A model generated the notes under the pieces. That model was not told the origin of the DNA, did no database searches, and saw nothing but the letters and a program-made list of their open reading frames with translations. A stretch of 50,199 bases of DNA from Chloroflexota bacterium (lineage in GTDB: Bacteria > Chloroflexota > Anaerolineae > UBA1429), in the NCBI GenBank assembly GCA_012841405.1, contig DUUT01000094.1, positions 1 to 50,199 on the forward strand. Reading direction: 5' to 3'. Positions 27,596 to 36,751 of this stretch are shown piece by piece (the first letter of the stretch is position 1; every line of letters starts with the position of its first letter). Position numbers and translations under genes: made by a program.

Positions 27596-28480
27596 ATGAT
27601 CGAAAGCAAAAGCCTGAGCAGCAGGCTCTTTGATATCTTTAACTATGTCTTTCTCGCCTTGTTCGCACTCGCCTGCCTGTTCCCCATGCTCCACGTCGTC
27701 GCCGTATCACTGAGCGACCGCGCGGCGTCGGCCGGAGGCTTTGTAACGATCTATCCGATCCGTTTCACCCTGGCGAACTATGAAAAGATCATCCAGGCAG
27801 GCACGATCTACCAGGCGGCGCGGATCTCGGTGCAGCGCACGGTGTTGGGCACAGCCCTCAACCTGCTGCTCACCGTGCTCACCGCCTACCCGCTCTCCAA
27901 AGCGGCGGACTCGTTCAAGGGCCGCAACGTCTTTATGTGGTTCTTTGTGTTTGCGATGCTGTTCAGTGGTGGGTTGATCCCCTGGTTTCTCGTGATCCGC
28001 AGCCTGGGGCTGATCAACAAGCTCTGGGCGCTCATCCTGCCGGGAGCGGTGCCCATCTGGAACGTCATCCTGACGATGAACTTTTTCCGGGACGTCCCCA
28101 AAGAGATCGAGGAGGCGGCCATCATCGACGGGGCTAACCACTGGCGCATCCTGTGGAGCGTGTTCGTGCCCATCTCGGTGCCGGTGCTGGCCACCATGAC
28201 GCTCTTCTCCGCAGTGGGCCACTGGAACGCATGGTTTGACGGCATGATCCTCATGACCAAGAGCACCATGTACCCGCTGCAGACGTTCCTGCGAAGCATC
28301 GTCGTCGCCACGAACTTGCAGGCCGTGCTGACCCTCGACCCCAAGGAGCTGTACGAGATCTCGGACCGCGGGGCTCGCGCGGCGACCATCGTCATCACCG
28401 TCGTCCCGATCCTCGTCGTCTACCCGTTCGTGCAGCGGTACTTTATCACCGGCATCCGCCTCGGCGCCGTCAAGGGTTAG
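27596..28480 (+). CDS. Sugar ABC transporter permease (LplC/YtcP-like)
   Basis: A 294-aa second permease of the same CUT1 importer. It has six membrane segments, the first at ALFALACLFPMLHVVAVSL. The EAA loop EEAAIIDGANHWRILW sits near residue 180. The C-terminal end YPFVQRYFITGIRLGAVKG is the standard LplC-type ending. ATG follows ACAGGAGCC. It closes the operon; a bidirectional hairpin separates it from the convergent gene. The ATPase must come from elsewhere in the genome. Confidence 0.93.
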   Translation: MIESKSLSSRLFDIFNYVFLALFALACLFPMLHVVAVSLSDRAASAGGFVTIYPIRFTLANYEKIIQAGTIYQAARISVQRTVLGTALNLLLTVLTAYPLSKAADSFKGRNVFMWFFVFAMLFSGGLIPWFLVIRSLGLINKLWALILPGAVPIWNVILTMNFFRDVPKEIEEAAIIDGANHWRILWSVFVPISVPVLATMTLFSAVGHWNAWFDGMILMTKSTMYPLQTFLRSIVVATNLQAVLTLDPKELYEISDRGARAATIVITVVPILVVYPFVQRYFITGIRLGAVKG

Positions 28481-28512
28481 GATCGCGCGACGCGCATAGG
28501 GTAGAACGCAGC

Positions 28513-28542
28513 GCGGGAGGCGAGGATACCCTCGCCTTCCGC
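28513..28542. terminator. Bidirectional hairpin between convergent genes
   Basis: A 13-bp stem, GCGGGAGGCGAGG with its complement (one G.T pair), around ATAC. It lies between the ends of the permease gene and the minus-strand zinc-ribbon gene. GTGGTTTC follows on the plus strand. Confidence 0.55.
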
Positions 28543-28561
28543 GTGGTTTCGGCGTCATGCC

Positions 28562-29554
28562 CTAGGGTAGAGACCACACCTTGAGGTTATCAAAGGCGAT
28601 GTGCACCGGCGCCTCCTGAATCGTGCCGACCTGCAGACCGATGTCGCCGGCGGGGAAGACGCTGTCCCGATATTCGTCCAGGTACACGCCGTTCACATAG
28701 AACGTGAAGCGATCCCCTGCGCATACCACCGTTAACGTGTTCGTGCTGTTCCCCTGCCGGATGGCGTCGGACGGGGTCCAATTGATGAGCGTCGTCCACG
28801 CGTTGTCCTCTAGGCGGTCAAAGCTATAGTAACCGTCGCCCGAGATCTCAAAGCGGTAAAAGTTGTCCTCATCGACGTAGCGCAACAGCACACCGAAGCC
28901 GTTGTCGTCGGTGCCCGCCACCTGCGTGGCGTCGACCTCCAGGACGCTATCGGTAAAGTACGCGTACGGGTTGCCCCAGACCACCCAATCGGGCTTGTTG
29001 ACGATGATGTGGTACTGACCGCTCTCGTAGATGGTGGCGGCATCGACGCCCTCAGAGCTGTCCCAGCCGCTGTTGGGGTCCGAGAAATCATCGGAGAAGA
29101 GCAGCGCACCGCGCGCCGGCCCGTCGGCCACGGCAGCGATCGGCGCATCCCCCGAGTCGGTGCCGGTGAGGCTGGGCAATCCCGGGTCCGACTGCATCTT
29201 GAACCACAGCCAAGCACCTACCGCCAAGAGCCCGATAACCGCGACAAGCGCGAGGCAGCCGCACGTGATCACGAGGCCGGTGCGTGCCTTCTTCTTGGGC
29301 GGCGCCTGGCCCACTCCCGGAGGAGGACCGCCGGCGGGCTGGGCGTACGGGGGAGGCGCACCTGCGAATGCCGTAGGCGGCGTTGCCGGGGGAGCGGCCT
29401 GCTCGACTGCCCACGGTGGGGGCGGAAGCGGTGGCTGGCCGCCGGCGGGGGGCTCTGTCGCCGTCGTAGCCACAGGGTGACCACAGGCCCCGCAAAAGCG
29501 CCAGTGGGGCGCCAACGCAGCGCCACAGCTCTGGCAGTACCTCGTCACGTCCAT
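28562..29554 (-). CDS. Zinc-ribbon, single-pass membrane protein with extracytoplasmic beta-sandwich
   Basis: A 330-aa protein of unknown function. Residues 7-24 form a zinc ribbon (Cys7-x2-Cys10, Cys21-x2-Cys24). A Pro/Ala/Gly-rich linker (~30-85) leads to one membrane segment at ~93-118 (GLVITCGCLALVAVIGLLAVGA). The outer part, ~140-330, looks like a concanavalin/LamG-type or DUF1080-like beta-sandwich: DDFSDPNSGWD, GFGVLLRYVDEDNFYRFEISGDG, FYVNGVYLDEY and HIAFDNLKVWS. Such domains often bind sugars. The topology puts the ribbon inside and the sandwich outside, as in other Chloroflexota proteins of this layout. It may sense or bind polysaccharide but there is no direct evidence. Confidence 0.75.
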   Translation of the reverse strand: MDVTRYCQSCGAALAPHWRFCGACGHPVATTATEPPAGGQPPLPPPPWAVEQAAPPATPPTAFAGAPPPYAQPAGGPPPGVGQAPPKKKARTGLVITCGCLALVAVIGLLAVGAWLWFKMQSDPGLPSLTGTDSGDAPIAAVADGPARGALLFSDDFSDPNSGWDSSEGVDAATIYESGQYHIIVNKPDWVVWGNPYAYFTDSVLEVDATQVAGTDDNGFGVLLRYVDEDNFYRFEISGDGYYSFDRLEDNAWTTLINWTPSDAIRQGNSTNTLTVVCAGDRFTFYVNGVYLDEYRDSVFPAGDIGLQVGTIQEAPVHIAFDNLKVWSLP

Positions 29555-29618
29555 GGAAGGGGTGCCTCCTCGATGCGTCTTGTACGATCGTGGGATCGTC
29601 GTGCGAGTATAGCCAATA

Positions 29619-29754
29619 CTGGCCGTGTTCTAAAACCGCACCCGACGTAGAAACGATGTCGCCCCTCGCTTACGCTCTGGGCCTAGACACCCATCGACAA
29701 GGTTTCTCGCCACGTGCTGAACGACGCTGTGGCCCGTTTCTAAACACTATCTAG
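29619..29754 (-). mobile_element. MITE-like element, copy 2 (136 bp)
   Basis: Reverse-oriented copy of the element at 1146-1283. Read on the minus strand it begins CTAGATAGTGTTTAGAAA and ends GGTTTTAGAACACGGCCAG. The left CTAG contains the TAG stop codon of the sulfatase gene. The right flank is CCAG, so the 4-bp duplication is degenerate here. The conserved core GGCGAGAAACCTTGTCGATG is intact. Confidence 0.72.
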
Positions 29755-31154
29755 CGCGGCAGCTTGTGCCCATCGACGAGCTGGCGCCGCATCGACTCGT
29801 TGCCCACCAGCGGGTCTCCCTGCGCACGGAGGCGTTCATAGAGGCGCGCACGCATGTCCGACAGCACATGAGCCCACGCCGGATCCGGCGCCCGGGTCAC
29901 CACTTCCCAGGGGTCCTCGACGAGATAATAGAGCTCGTCGACATCCGTGGGGTTCCACACGTACTTCCAGTGGCGATCGCGCAGCATGCGCTGCGTATAG
30001 AGCCCGAACTGGGCGCCGCTGTAGGTGGCCACCACCTCCTGAGGCCAGTCCGCTGGCGTGTCACCGCGGAGGATGGGCACCAGCGAGCGCCCCTGGCAGT
30101 GGTGGGGCACCGGCAGGCCTGCCACCTCGCACATCGTCGCGGCGAGATCCAACGCCTGAGTGACCATGGCATCGCTCACCGTCCCTCGGGTGGCCACGCC
30201 CGGCCAGCGCACCACGAGGGGAACGCGCACCAGCTCGTCGTACATGGTATAATGCTTGTCAATGAGGCCGTGGCTCCCACAGGCATCGCCGTGATCGGCG
30301 GTATAGATGACCAGCGTCGAATCGGCGAGCCCGAGACGCTCGAGGGCATCGAGCACGAGCCCGATAGCGGCGTCGATCTGGGTGATGATCGCCAGGTAGC
30401 GTGCCACGTACACCGACCAGTCGCGCCACGTGAACGCTTCGAGGCCCCAGCTCGCCCGCTGCTGGCGCTGTATGTAGGGTTTGCCCTCCAGGCGATCCTC
30501 GGCGTTCCCCCACGGTGGCACGTCGTCGGGGTGATAGAGCTGGGCGTACGGCGCGGCGGGATAGCAGGGCAGATGGGGCTCGTCGAAATTGAGGCGTAGG
30601 TGCCAGGGCTGGGAGCCTGCTGCATAGCGCTCGAGCAGCCCTACGGCTCGCGCCGCCAACCAGAACGGGCGCGTCTGTTCCGGCGCGACGGGATCCACCC
30701 CGCCGAACCAACGCCACCCCTCGGGGCGCAGCTCCGGGAGGCCGGCGCTGCGCCGCCATGCTCCATAGGCCTCGGTCGGGACGACGTCGCTAAAGCCAAA
30801 CGCCGCGGGCCCACGCGTGGGGTGCTCCTGCCACTTGCCCACGTGACCCAGCCGATAACCGGCATCACGCAACGCGGCCGTCCACGTTGCCTGCTCAAAG
30901 GGCGGTAACGGCAGCCCACCCCCATAGTTCCACAGCCCCCCGTGCTGCTCCGGCCACAGGCCACACAGCAACGATTGCCGCGCCGGGCAGCAGATCGGGC
31001 TCGGCGTAAAGGCGTGGGTGAACCACACCCCTTCGCGCGCCAACCCATCGAGGGCTGGCGTGCGGATGAACGGGTGCCCGCCCATGCCGGTGCAATCGTA
31101 GCGATGCTGGTCCGACTGGATCAAGAGTATGTTGGGGCGTTGTGCGTGCTCCAC
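29751..31154 (-). CDS. Sulfatase family hydrolase
   Basis: A 467-aa alkaline-phosphatase-superfamily sulfatase or phosphonate monoester hydrolase. ILLIQSDQHRYDCTG at the N-terminus gives the metal-binding Asp. The modification motif is Cys55-Cys-Pro-Ala-Arg, so Cys55 would be converted to formylglycine. The usual Thr-Gly that ends this motif reads Cys-Gly (SLLCG). A TADHGD motif further on supplies more metal ligands. GTG at 31154 is chosen for GAGGAGG just upstream. There is no signal peptide, so it may act on imported sulfated sugars or small esters. No maturase gene is in the window. The SDQHR start resembles choline-sulfatase and PMH types more than arylsulfatases. Confidence 0.87.
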   Translation of the reverse strand: MEHAQRPNILLIQSDQHRYDCTGMGGHPFIRTPALDGLAREGVWFTHAFTPSPICCPARQSLLCGLWPEQHGGLWNYGGGLPLPPFEQATWTAALRDAGYRLGHVGKWQEHPTRGPAAFGFSDVVPTEAYGAWRRSAGLPELRPEGWRWFGGVDPVAPEQTRPFWLAARAVGLLERYAAGSQPWHLRLNFDEPHLPCYPAAPYAQLYHPDDVPPWGNAEDRLEGKPYIQRQQRASWGLEAFTWRDWSVYVARYLAIITQIDAAIGLVLDALERLGLADSTLVIYTADHGDACGSHGLIDKHYTMYDELVRVPLVVRWPGVATRGTVSDAMVTQALDLAATMCEVAGLPVPHHCQGRSLVPILRGDTPADWPQEVVATYSGAQFGLYTQRMLRDRHWKYVWNPTDVDELYYLVEDPWEVVTRAPDPAWAHVLSDMRARLYERLRAQGDPLVGNESMRRQLVDGHKLPR

Positions 31155-31327
31155 GGGACCTCCTCTGCCTGCCGCCTCGGCGACAGCATAGACCGGTGTG
31201 ACCCGCACCGCAAGCGAGGCAGCGTTTGCGGCCGCAAGCGGGCGACACGGCGGCCAACCGAATAATGCGCGCCACCATCTCGTCAGAATGAATGATCGAC
31301 ACCTATGAGATTCGGGAGGAGTGTACC

Positions 31328-32047
31328 ATGCACCTGGGAGCCATCGCGATTGCGCTGATCGACCGGCCGGGCCAAACCATGCGCGAGGCGGCGAAGCGAC
31401 CTCGTGGATGGTGGCTGCCAGCCCTGCTGCTGGTCATCGGGTTGGCCACCTATGCCGTCGTCACCGCGGACGCTCAGGTCAGCCTGGCGAACGAGCGCAG
31501 CGCGCAGTTCATCGAGCGCTTGACGGAAGCGATGAGCGAGCAGCAAGCGCAAATGGTGCGCGAGTCGTCGCGTCCCCTCGATCGGCCCACGTACCTGCTC
31601 TCGGCGATCGGGGGCGGACTCGCGGCGATGGCCGCCGGCTGGATAGCGCGCGGGGCACTCGTCCATTTCGGCAGCATCGCCGTGGGCGGCGTGAGCACCT
31701 GGGGATCGGCTTTTGCCTGCAGCCTATGGAGCATGGTACCCTATTTCGTACGCGACCTGCTCATGACGGCCCTGTTTGTCATCCAGGGGCGCCTCACTGA
31801 ACAGATGGGCCTCTCGTTCTTGGTGAGCAGCGGCGATTGGTTGCGTGACAGCCGCAGCATTCCCGTGGCCCTGCTATCCACCATCGATCCCTTTATGGTG
31901 TGGCACCTCGTCTTGCTGGCGCTGGCCATCACCGCCGCCACCCGCCTGGGGCGTGGGCGAGCGGCGTTTCTGGCCATCGTCGTTTGGGCGGTGCTGACGG
32001 CCGTCAAGCTGGTGCCGGTCGCCATCAATGCAGCCATCATTGGCTAG
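31328..32047 (+). CDS. Yip1-like multispanning membrane protein
   Basis: A 239-aa membrane protein resembling bacterial Yip1-domain (YIP1/DUF1282-like) proteins. There are about five membrane segments: WWLPALLLVIGLATYAVV, LSAIGGGLAAMAAGWIA, the SAFACSLWSMVPYFVRDLLMTAL stretch, MVWHLVLLALAITAAT and FLAIVVWAVLTAVKLVP. A hydrophilic extracytoplasmic loop lies at ~50-85. The start follows GGGAGGAG. It lies 176 bp upstream of the MacA-like gene on the same strand, so it could be part of the exporter transcript. Such proteins often accompany MacAB-type exporters in Chloroflexota; function is unknown. Confidence 0.7.
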   Translation: MHLGAIAIALIDRPGQTMREAAKRPRGWWLPALLLVIGLATYAVVTADAQVSLANERSAQFIERLTEAMSEQQAQMVRESSRPLDRPTYLLSAIGGGLAAMAAGWIARGALVHFGSIAVGGVSTWGSAFACSLWSMVPYFVRDLLMTALFVIQGRLTEQMGLSFLVSSGDWLRDSRSIPVALLSTIDPFMVWHLVLLALAITAATRLGRGRAAFLAIVVWAVLTAVKLVPVAINAAIIG

Positions 32048-32223
32048 GTAGCAGGAGCGTGCACGAGCGCGCCACTGGCAGCGATGGTGCGCCGCACGCA
32101 GCGCGCTGCCGGCCATCACAGCGGGCGCGTTGCGCACGTACTACACCCCGACGTGCCACCTGACGCAACACGCAGCGTACAGATCTGCATTCGATTTACT
32201 GTCTCGTAAGGAGTCAGCGCAGC

Positions 32224-33605
32224 ATGAAGCGTATCGCAACCGTCCTCCTGGTGGTCGCTGTGGTGATCGCCGGTTGGTTCCTCTACAGCCGTAGTCCGGA
32301 GCGGGTCGCCACCGTGCCGGAGGGTTACCAGTTGGCAACGGTCGAGCGCGGCCCGATCGAGGCCGCGGTGAGCGCCTCCGGCAGCATTAAAGCGGCGCGC
32401 TCCCAGGCGCTGACGTTCGCCCTCACGGGCACCGTGGCCGAGGTCCTGGTGAGTGACGGTGCCGAGGTGAGCCGCGGCCAAGCCTTGGCGCGCCTCGATA
32501 CCACCGATCTCGAGCTGAACCTCAAGCAAGCGCAGGCCGCCCTAGAGATCAGCGAAGCGCAGCTCGAGCGCGCCCAGAGCACGCCCACCGAGCAAGAGAT
32601 CGCCGCCGCGCGGGCAGCCGTCGAGGCGGCGCGCGCCAGCCTCGCCGAGCTCCAGCGCGGACCATCCGAGCGCGAGATCGAGCTTGCCAGGCTGGCCATC
32701 GACCAGGCCAAGAACTCGCTGTGGGCCGCCCAGGGGAACCGCGACGCCATCAAGGGGAACCCTCTGAGCAGTGGTGGGAGCGCAGACAGCGCCGAGGCGC
32801 AGGTGCTCAACGCCGAGCTCGCCGTGCGCCAGGCCGAGATCAGCTATGCCCAACTCCTCGAGCCACCGTCGTCGGCACAGATCCTCCAGGCACAGATGCA
32901 GGTCGCCCAAGCGGAGAGCACGCTGGCAACGCTGCTCTCCACCCCGCGCGCAGCCGACGTCGCCGTAGCCGAGGCACAGGTGGCGCAGGCGCGCGTGGGC
33001 GTCGAGGTGGCCATGAACAACCTCACGCGTGCGGTGCTGAGGGCGCCCTTTTCCGGATACGTGTCGTCCATCGACCTGAACCCTGGCGATACCGTGGCGC
33101 CGGGGACGCCGGTAGCCACGCTCGTCGAACGCGGGTCCTATGACATCGTCGTCGCCATCGACGAGACCGAGATCGGCCTTGTGGCGCCCGGCCAGGAGGC
33201 TGCGGTGACCCTCGATGCCTATCCCGACGCGACCCTGCGGGGCCGCATCGCACAGGTGGACCTGGTGGGCACCCTGACCCAGGGGATCGTCACCTATGAC
33301 GTCACCGTCACCCTCGAGCCGACAGACCTCGACCTGCGCCCCATGATGACCGCCGCGGTCGATATCGTCGTCGATCGCAAGGAGGACGCCCTCCTGGTGC
33401 CCGCCCGCGCGCTCCTGCGGGATCGCCAAGGCTATTATGTCGAGGAGCTGCGCAACGGTGCCCCGGCTCGCGTCCCCGTGGTCACTGGCCTGGCCAGCAG
33501 CCAGTACACCGACGTGGTGGAGGGCCTGGAGGAGGGCCAAGAGATCATCGTCGGTCGACCCCGTGGCAATGCCTTTGGTGGCGGCGTTGTGGTTGGGGGT
33601 GGCTG

Positions 33606-33606
<1 letters not shown>
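32224..33606 (+). CDS. MacA-like periplasmic adaptor (HlyD family)
   Basis: A 460-aa membrane-fusion-type adaptor of an ABC exporter. Residues 4-22 are an N-terminal anchor. A lipoyl/biotinyl half-domain (ALTFALTGTVAEVLVSDGAEVSRGQALARLD) leads into a long Ala/Glu/Gln coiled coil at ~95-245, then the second half (LRAPFSGYVSSIDLNPGDTV). A beta-barrel and a membrane-proximal domain (LLVPARALL, VVTGLASSQYTDVVEGL) follow. The C-terminus is Gly-rich. TGATG links its stop to the start of the ATPase gene. In organisms without an outer membrane such proteins work with MacB-type permeases in antibiotic, peptide or lipid export. Confidence 0.88.
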
Positions 33607-34334
<728 letters not shown>

Positions 34335-34346
34335 GATGACGCCAGT

Positions 34347-35594
34347 ATGAACCTTTCCGAGAGCATTCGCATGGCCCTGCGCAGCCTACGGGCCAACACC
34401 ATGCGGTCGTTGCTGACCATGCTGGGCATCATCATCGGTACGGGCGCCGTGATCGCCCTCTTGTCCATCGGTCAGGGCGCGCAGACGGCCATCACCAGCG
34501 AGATTCAGAGCATCGGTTCGAACCTCATCTTTGTCTTTGCTGGCCGTTTCGACCAGTCGTCCGGTGCGGGCATCGGCAGTGTCCCCGAGCCGCTCACCCG
34601 TCAGGACGCCGACGCGATCCTCGCATCGCCTCTCACCGAGCACGTCGCGGCCGTGGCGCCCGAGATCAACCGTGTAGCGACGATCACCTACCGCGGCGAG
34701 ACGACGACCGCGACGCTCATCGGCACCACGCCAGAGTACGAGTTTGTGCGCAGCACGCGCCCCGCCCTCGGCGCCTTCTTTACCTCGGGAGAGGAGGCGG
34801 TGGAGGCGCAGGTCGCCCTCCTGGGCACTGACACGGCGCGCTCCCTCTTTGGCGCCCCCGAGCTGGCCTTTGACGAGATCGTGCGCATCAACGGCATCCC
34901 CTTCCGCGTCATCGGCATCCTGGAGGAGCGCGGTGGGCAGGGCGTCGGGGGCGGCTCTGCGGACAATCAGGTCATCGTGCCCCTCAGTACGGCGCAGCGG
35001 CGCCTCTTTGGGGCGCGCAATGCGGGCACGCGCGGCCCGACGGTTGACCTCATCAACGTCTCCGCTTTCGATGAGGAGAGCATCAACAGCGCCATTGACG
35101 AGATCACCATGGTGCTGCGCGAGCAGCGCAACATCCAGTTCGCTGAGGACGACTTTACCGTCGCCTCGCAGCAGGACATTCTCAGCGTTGCCGGGCAGAT
35201 CACTAGCGTGCTGACCATCTTTCTCGGCGCCATCGCGGGCATTTCGCTGCTGGTCGGCGGCATCGGCATCATGAACATCATGCTCGTCTCGGTGACCGAG
35301 CGCACCCGAGAGATCGGCATCCGCAAGGCCGTGGGAGCCAAGCGCTCGCATATCCTGTGGCAGTTCCTCATCGAGTCGGTCGTGCTGAGCGTGGTGGGCG
35401 GCGCCGTGGGGATCGCCTTTGGCTGGGCGGTGGCCGCCATTGTGAACCAGCTCGGTACGTTCACCACGGTCGTCTCCCCCCAGTCGGTGGCGTTGGCCGT
35501 GGGGTTCTCCATCGCCGTGGGGCTCTTCTTTGGCATCTACCCCGCCAGCCGGGCGTCGAACCTCAACCCCATCGACGCGCTGCGCTACGAGTGA
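34347..35594 (+). CDS. MacB-type ABC exporter permease (FtsX domain)
   Basis: A 415-aa permease. The first membrane segment (~20-42, MRSLLTMLGIIIGTGAVIALLSIG) precedes a ~230-residue extracytoplasmic MacB periplasmic-core domain. Three more segments carry the FtsX domain near the C-terminus: the ISLLVGGIGIMNIMLVSVTERTREIG stretch with its conserved coupling helix, VVLSVVGGAVGIAFGW, and ALAVGFSIAVGLFFGIYPA, ending ASNLNPIDALRYE. The last motif is diagnostic of MacB. It completes the MacA-MacB(ATPase)-MacB(permease) operon. The exported substrate is unknown. Confidence 0.93.
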   Translation: MNLSESIRMALRSLRANTMRSLLTMLGIIIGTGAVIALLSIGQGAQTAITSEIQSIGSNLIFVFAGRFDQSSGAGIGSVPEPLTRQDADAILASPLTEHVAAVAPEINRVATITYRGETTTATLIGTTPEYEFVRSTRPALGAFFTSGEEAVEAQVALLGTDTARSLFGAPELAFDEIVRINGIPFRVIGILEERGGQGVGGGSADNQVIVPLSTAQRRLFGARNAGTRGPTVDLINVSAFDEESINSAIDEITMVLREQRNIQFAEDDFTVASQQDILSVAGQITSVLTIFLGAIAGISLLVGGIGIMNIMLVSVTERTREIGIRKAVGAKRSHILWQFLIESVVLSVVGGAVGIAFGWAVAAIVNQLGTFTTVVSPQSVALAVGFSIAVGLFFGIYPASRASNLNPIDALRYE

Positions 35595-35626
35595 GCCCCT
35601 GGCGAGGATCCGCGGTACGAGACAGG

Positions 35627-35658
35627 CAGCGGGGCGACCCCAAGGAGTCGCCCCGCTG
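35627..35658 (+). terminator. Terminator hairpin after the MacB permease
   Basis: A 12-bp perfect stem, CAGCGGGGCGAC with its complement, and an 8-nt loop. Followed by TGGTGTTACG, so the T-tract is poor. It may also serve the convergent small gene at 35696. Confidence 0.55.
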
Positions 35659-35695
35659 TGGTGTTACGGTGACGTCCAGCGCCCGGCGCTACGAC

Positions 35696-35971
35696 CTAGC
35701 GCCTGCGGCTTCCGCGCCCCGAGGAACGACGGCGCGGCGAGGCCGGCCTCCGGCCTCGCGATGGGCGGGCGCCGGGTTCGCCCTCTTGGAACGCCTTGAT
35801 GCGCGCCGCCACTTGCTGCGGTGAGGGGCGCCCCCCAAGGCCACGGATGGCCCGCAGGATCTGCGCATAGCTGGGAGCCGCTTGAAACTGGGCGCGCACC
35901 GCCCGGGTGTACCGCCTCGCCTCATCGACGCTCAACCCCAGGGCATCGGCGACCGCATCCAACCGGCTCAT
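35696..35971 (-). CDS. Small basic-tailed protein of unknown function
   Basis: A 91-aa ORF 25 bp downstream of the aldolase gene on the same strand. Residues 1-65 are predicted helical (SRLDAVADALGLSVDEARRY, AQILRAIRGLGG). The last ~22 residues are almost only Arg, Ser, Pro and Gly (RRPASPRRRSSGRGSRRR), suggesting RNA or DNA contact. The ATG at 35971 is preceded by GGGGGG, a weak ribosome site. I do not recognise the family. An alternative is a longer frame from upstream that would overlap the aldolase end, which is less likely. Confidence 0.5.
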   Translation of the reverse strand: MSRLDAVADALGLSVDEARRYTRAVRAQFQAAPSYAQILRAIRGLGGRPSPQQVAARIKAFQEGEPGARPSRGRRPASPRRRSSGRGSRRR

Positions 35972-35996
35972 GGGGCCCCCCGATCCGTCCGCCGCC

Positions 35997-36641
35997 TCAG
36001 GAGCGGCCCTCCTGCACGCCCGCGATAAAGCCACGGGCACGCTCGGTGAGGCCGGCCCAGTCACCGCTGGCGATCAGTTTGTTGTTCACCAGGCTCGAGC
36101 CCACGCCCACACACGCCGCACCGGCGCGGATGTACTCAGCCACGTTGCTAAGGTCGACGCCGCCGACCGGCGCCAGCTTGACGTGGGGCAGTGGCGCCAA
36201 CACAGCCTCGATGTAATCCGGGCCAAAGGCGCTGCAGGGGAACACCTTGACGAAATCGGCGCCCAGATCCCAGGCCTGCATGATTTCGGTCGGCGTCAAC
36301 ACACCCGGCATGGAGGGCACGCTGTAGCGGTTGCACAGGGTGATGACGTCAGGGTTCAGGTTCGGAGCCACCACAAAGCGAGCACCCGCCAGGATGGCAG
36401 CGCGCGCCGACTCGGCGTCCAGCACCGTGCCAGCGCCAAAGATGACGTCATCGCCAAAGCGCTCGCTCACCTTGCCGAGCACCTCCAGCGCGCCGGGCGT
36501 GGTCATGGTGAACTCGATAAAGCGCACGCCCCCCTCAGCAATGGCATCGGCCACCCGCGTCAGGCTCTCGGACGAATCCAGCCGCACAATGGCCACCACG
36601 CCGGTGTCCACCATCGCCCGCATCATCTCAATCTTGTCCAC
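35997..36641 (-). CDS. 2-dehydro-3-deoxyphosphogluconate (KDPG/KDPGal-type) aldolase
   Basis: A 214-aa class I aldolase of the Eda/DgoA family, which cleaves 2-keto-3-deoxy-6-phosphogluconate (or galactonate) to pyruvate and glyceraldehyde 3-phosphate. The Schiff-base Lys is in ADFVKVFP, the catalytic Glu in FIEFTMTTP, and the phosphate loop is PVGGVDLSN. Length is normal. GTG at 36641 is chosen for GGGAGG upstream. A promoter is visible before it. It fits the sugar-degrading character of the region, but no edd-type dehydratase or KDG kinase is adjacent. Confidence 0.9.
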   Translation of the reverse strand: MDKIEMMRAMVDTGVVAIVRLDSSESLTRVADAIAEGGVRFIEFTMTTPGALEVLGKVSERFGDDVIFGAGTVLDAESARAAILAGARFVVAPNLNPDVITLCNRYSVPSMPGVLTPTEIMQAWDLGADFVKVFPCSAFGPDYIEAVLAPLPHVKLAPVGGVDLSNVAEYIRAGAACVGVGSSLVNNKLIASGDWAGLTERARGFIAGVQEGRS

Positions 36642-36722
36642 AGGAACCTCCCGTCTATGAGTAGGTTGTGTCATGGCCGGGGCCCGGAGGCCACCAGGCG
36701 CTACCTTGCCCCGATCCACGGC

Positions 36723-36751
36723 ATACTAGCATGATGTGCCCCCAGGCGCAA
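36723..36751 (-). promoter_or_regulatory. Possible promoter of the aldolase gene
   Basis: On the minus strand TTGCGC (36751-36746) and TAGTAT (36728-36723) with a 17-bp spacer, about 80 bp before the GTG. Confidence 0.4.
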
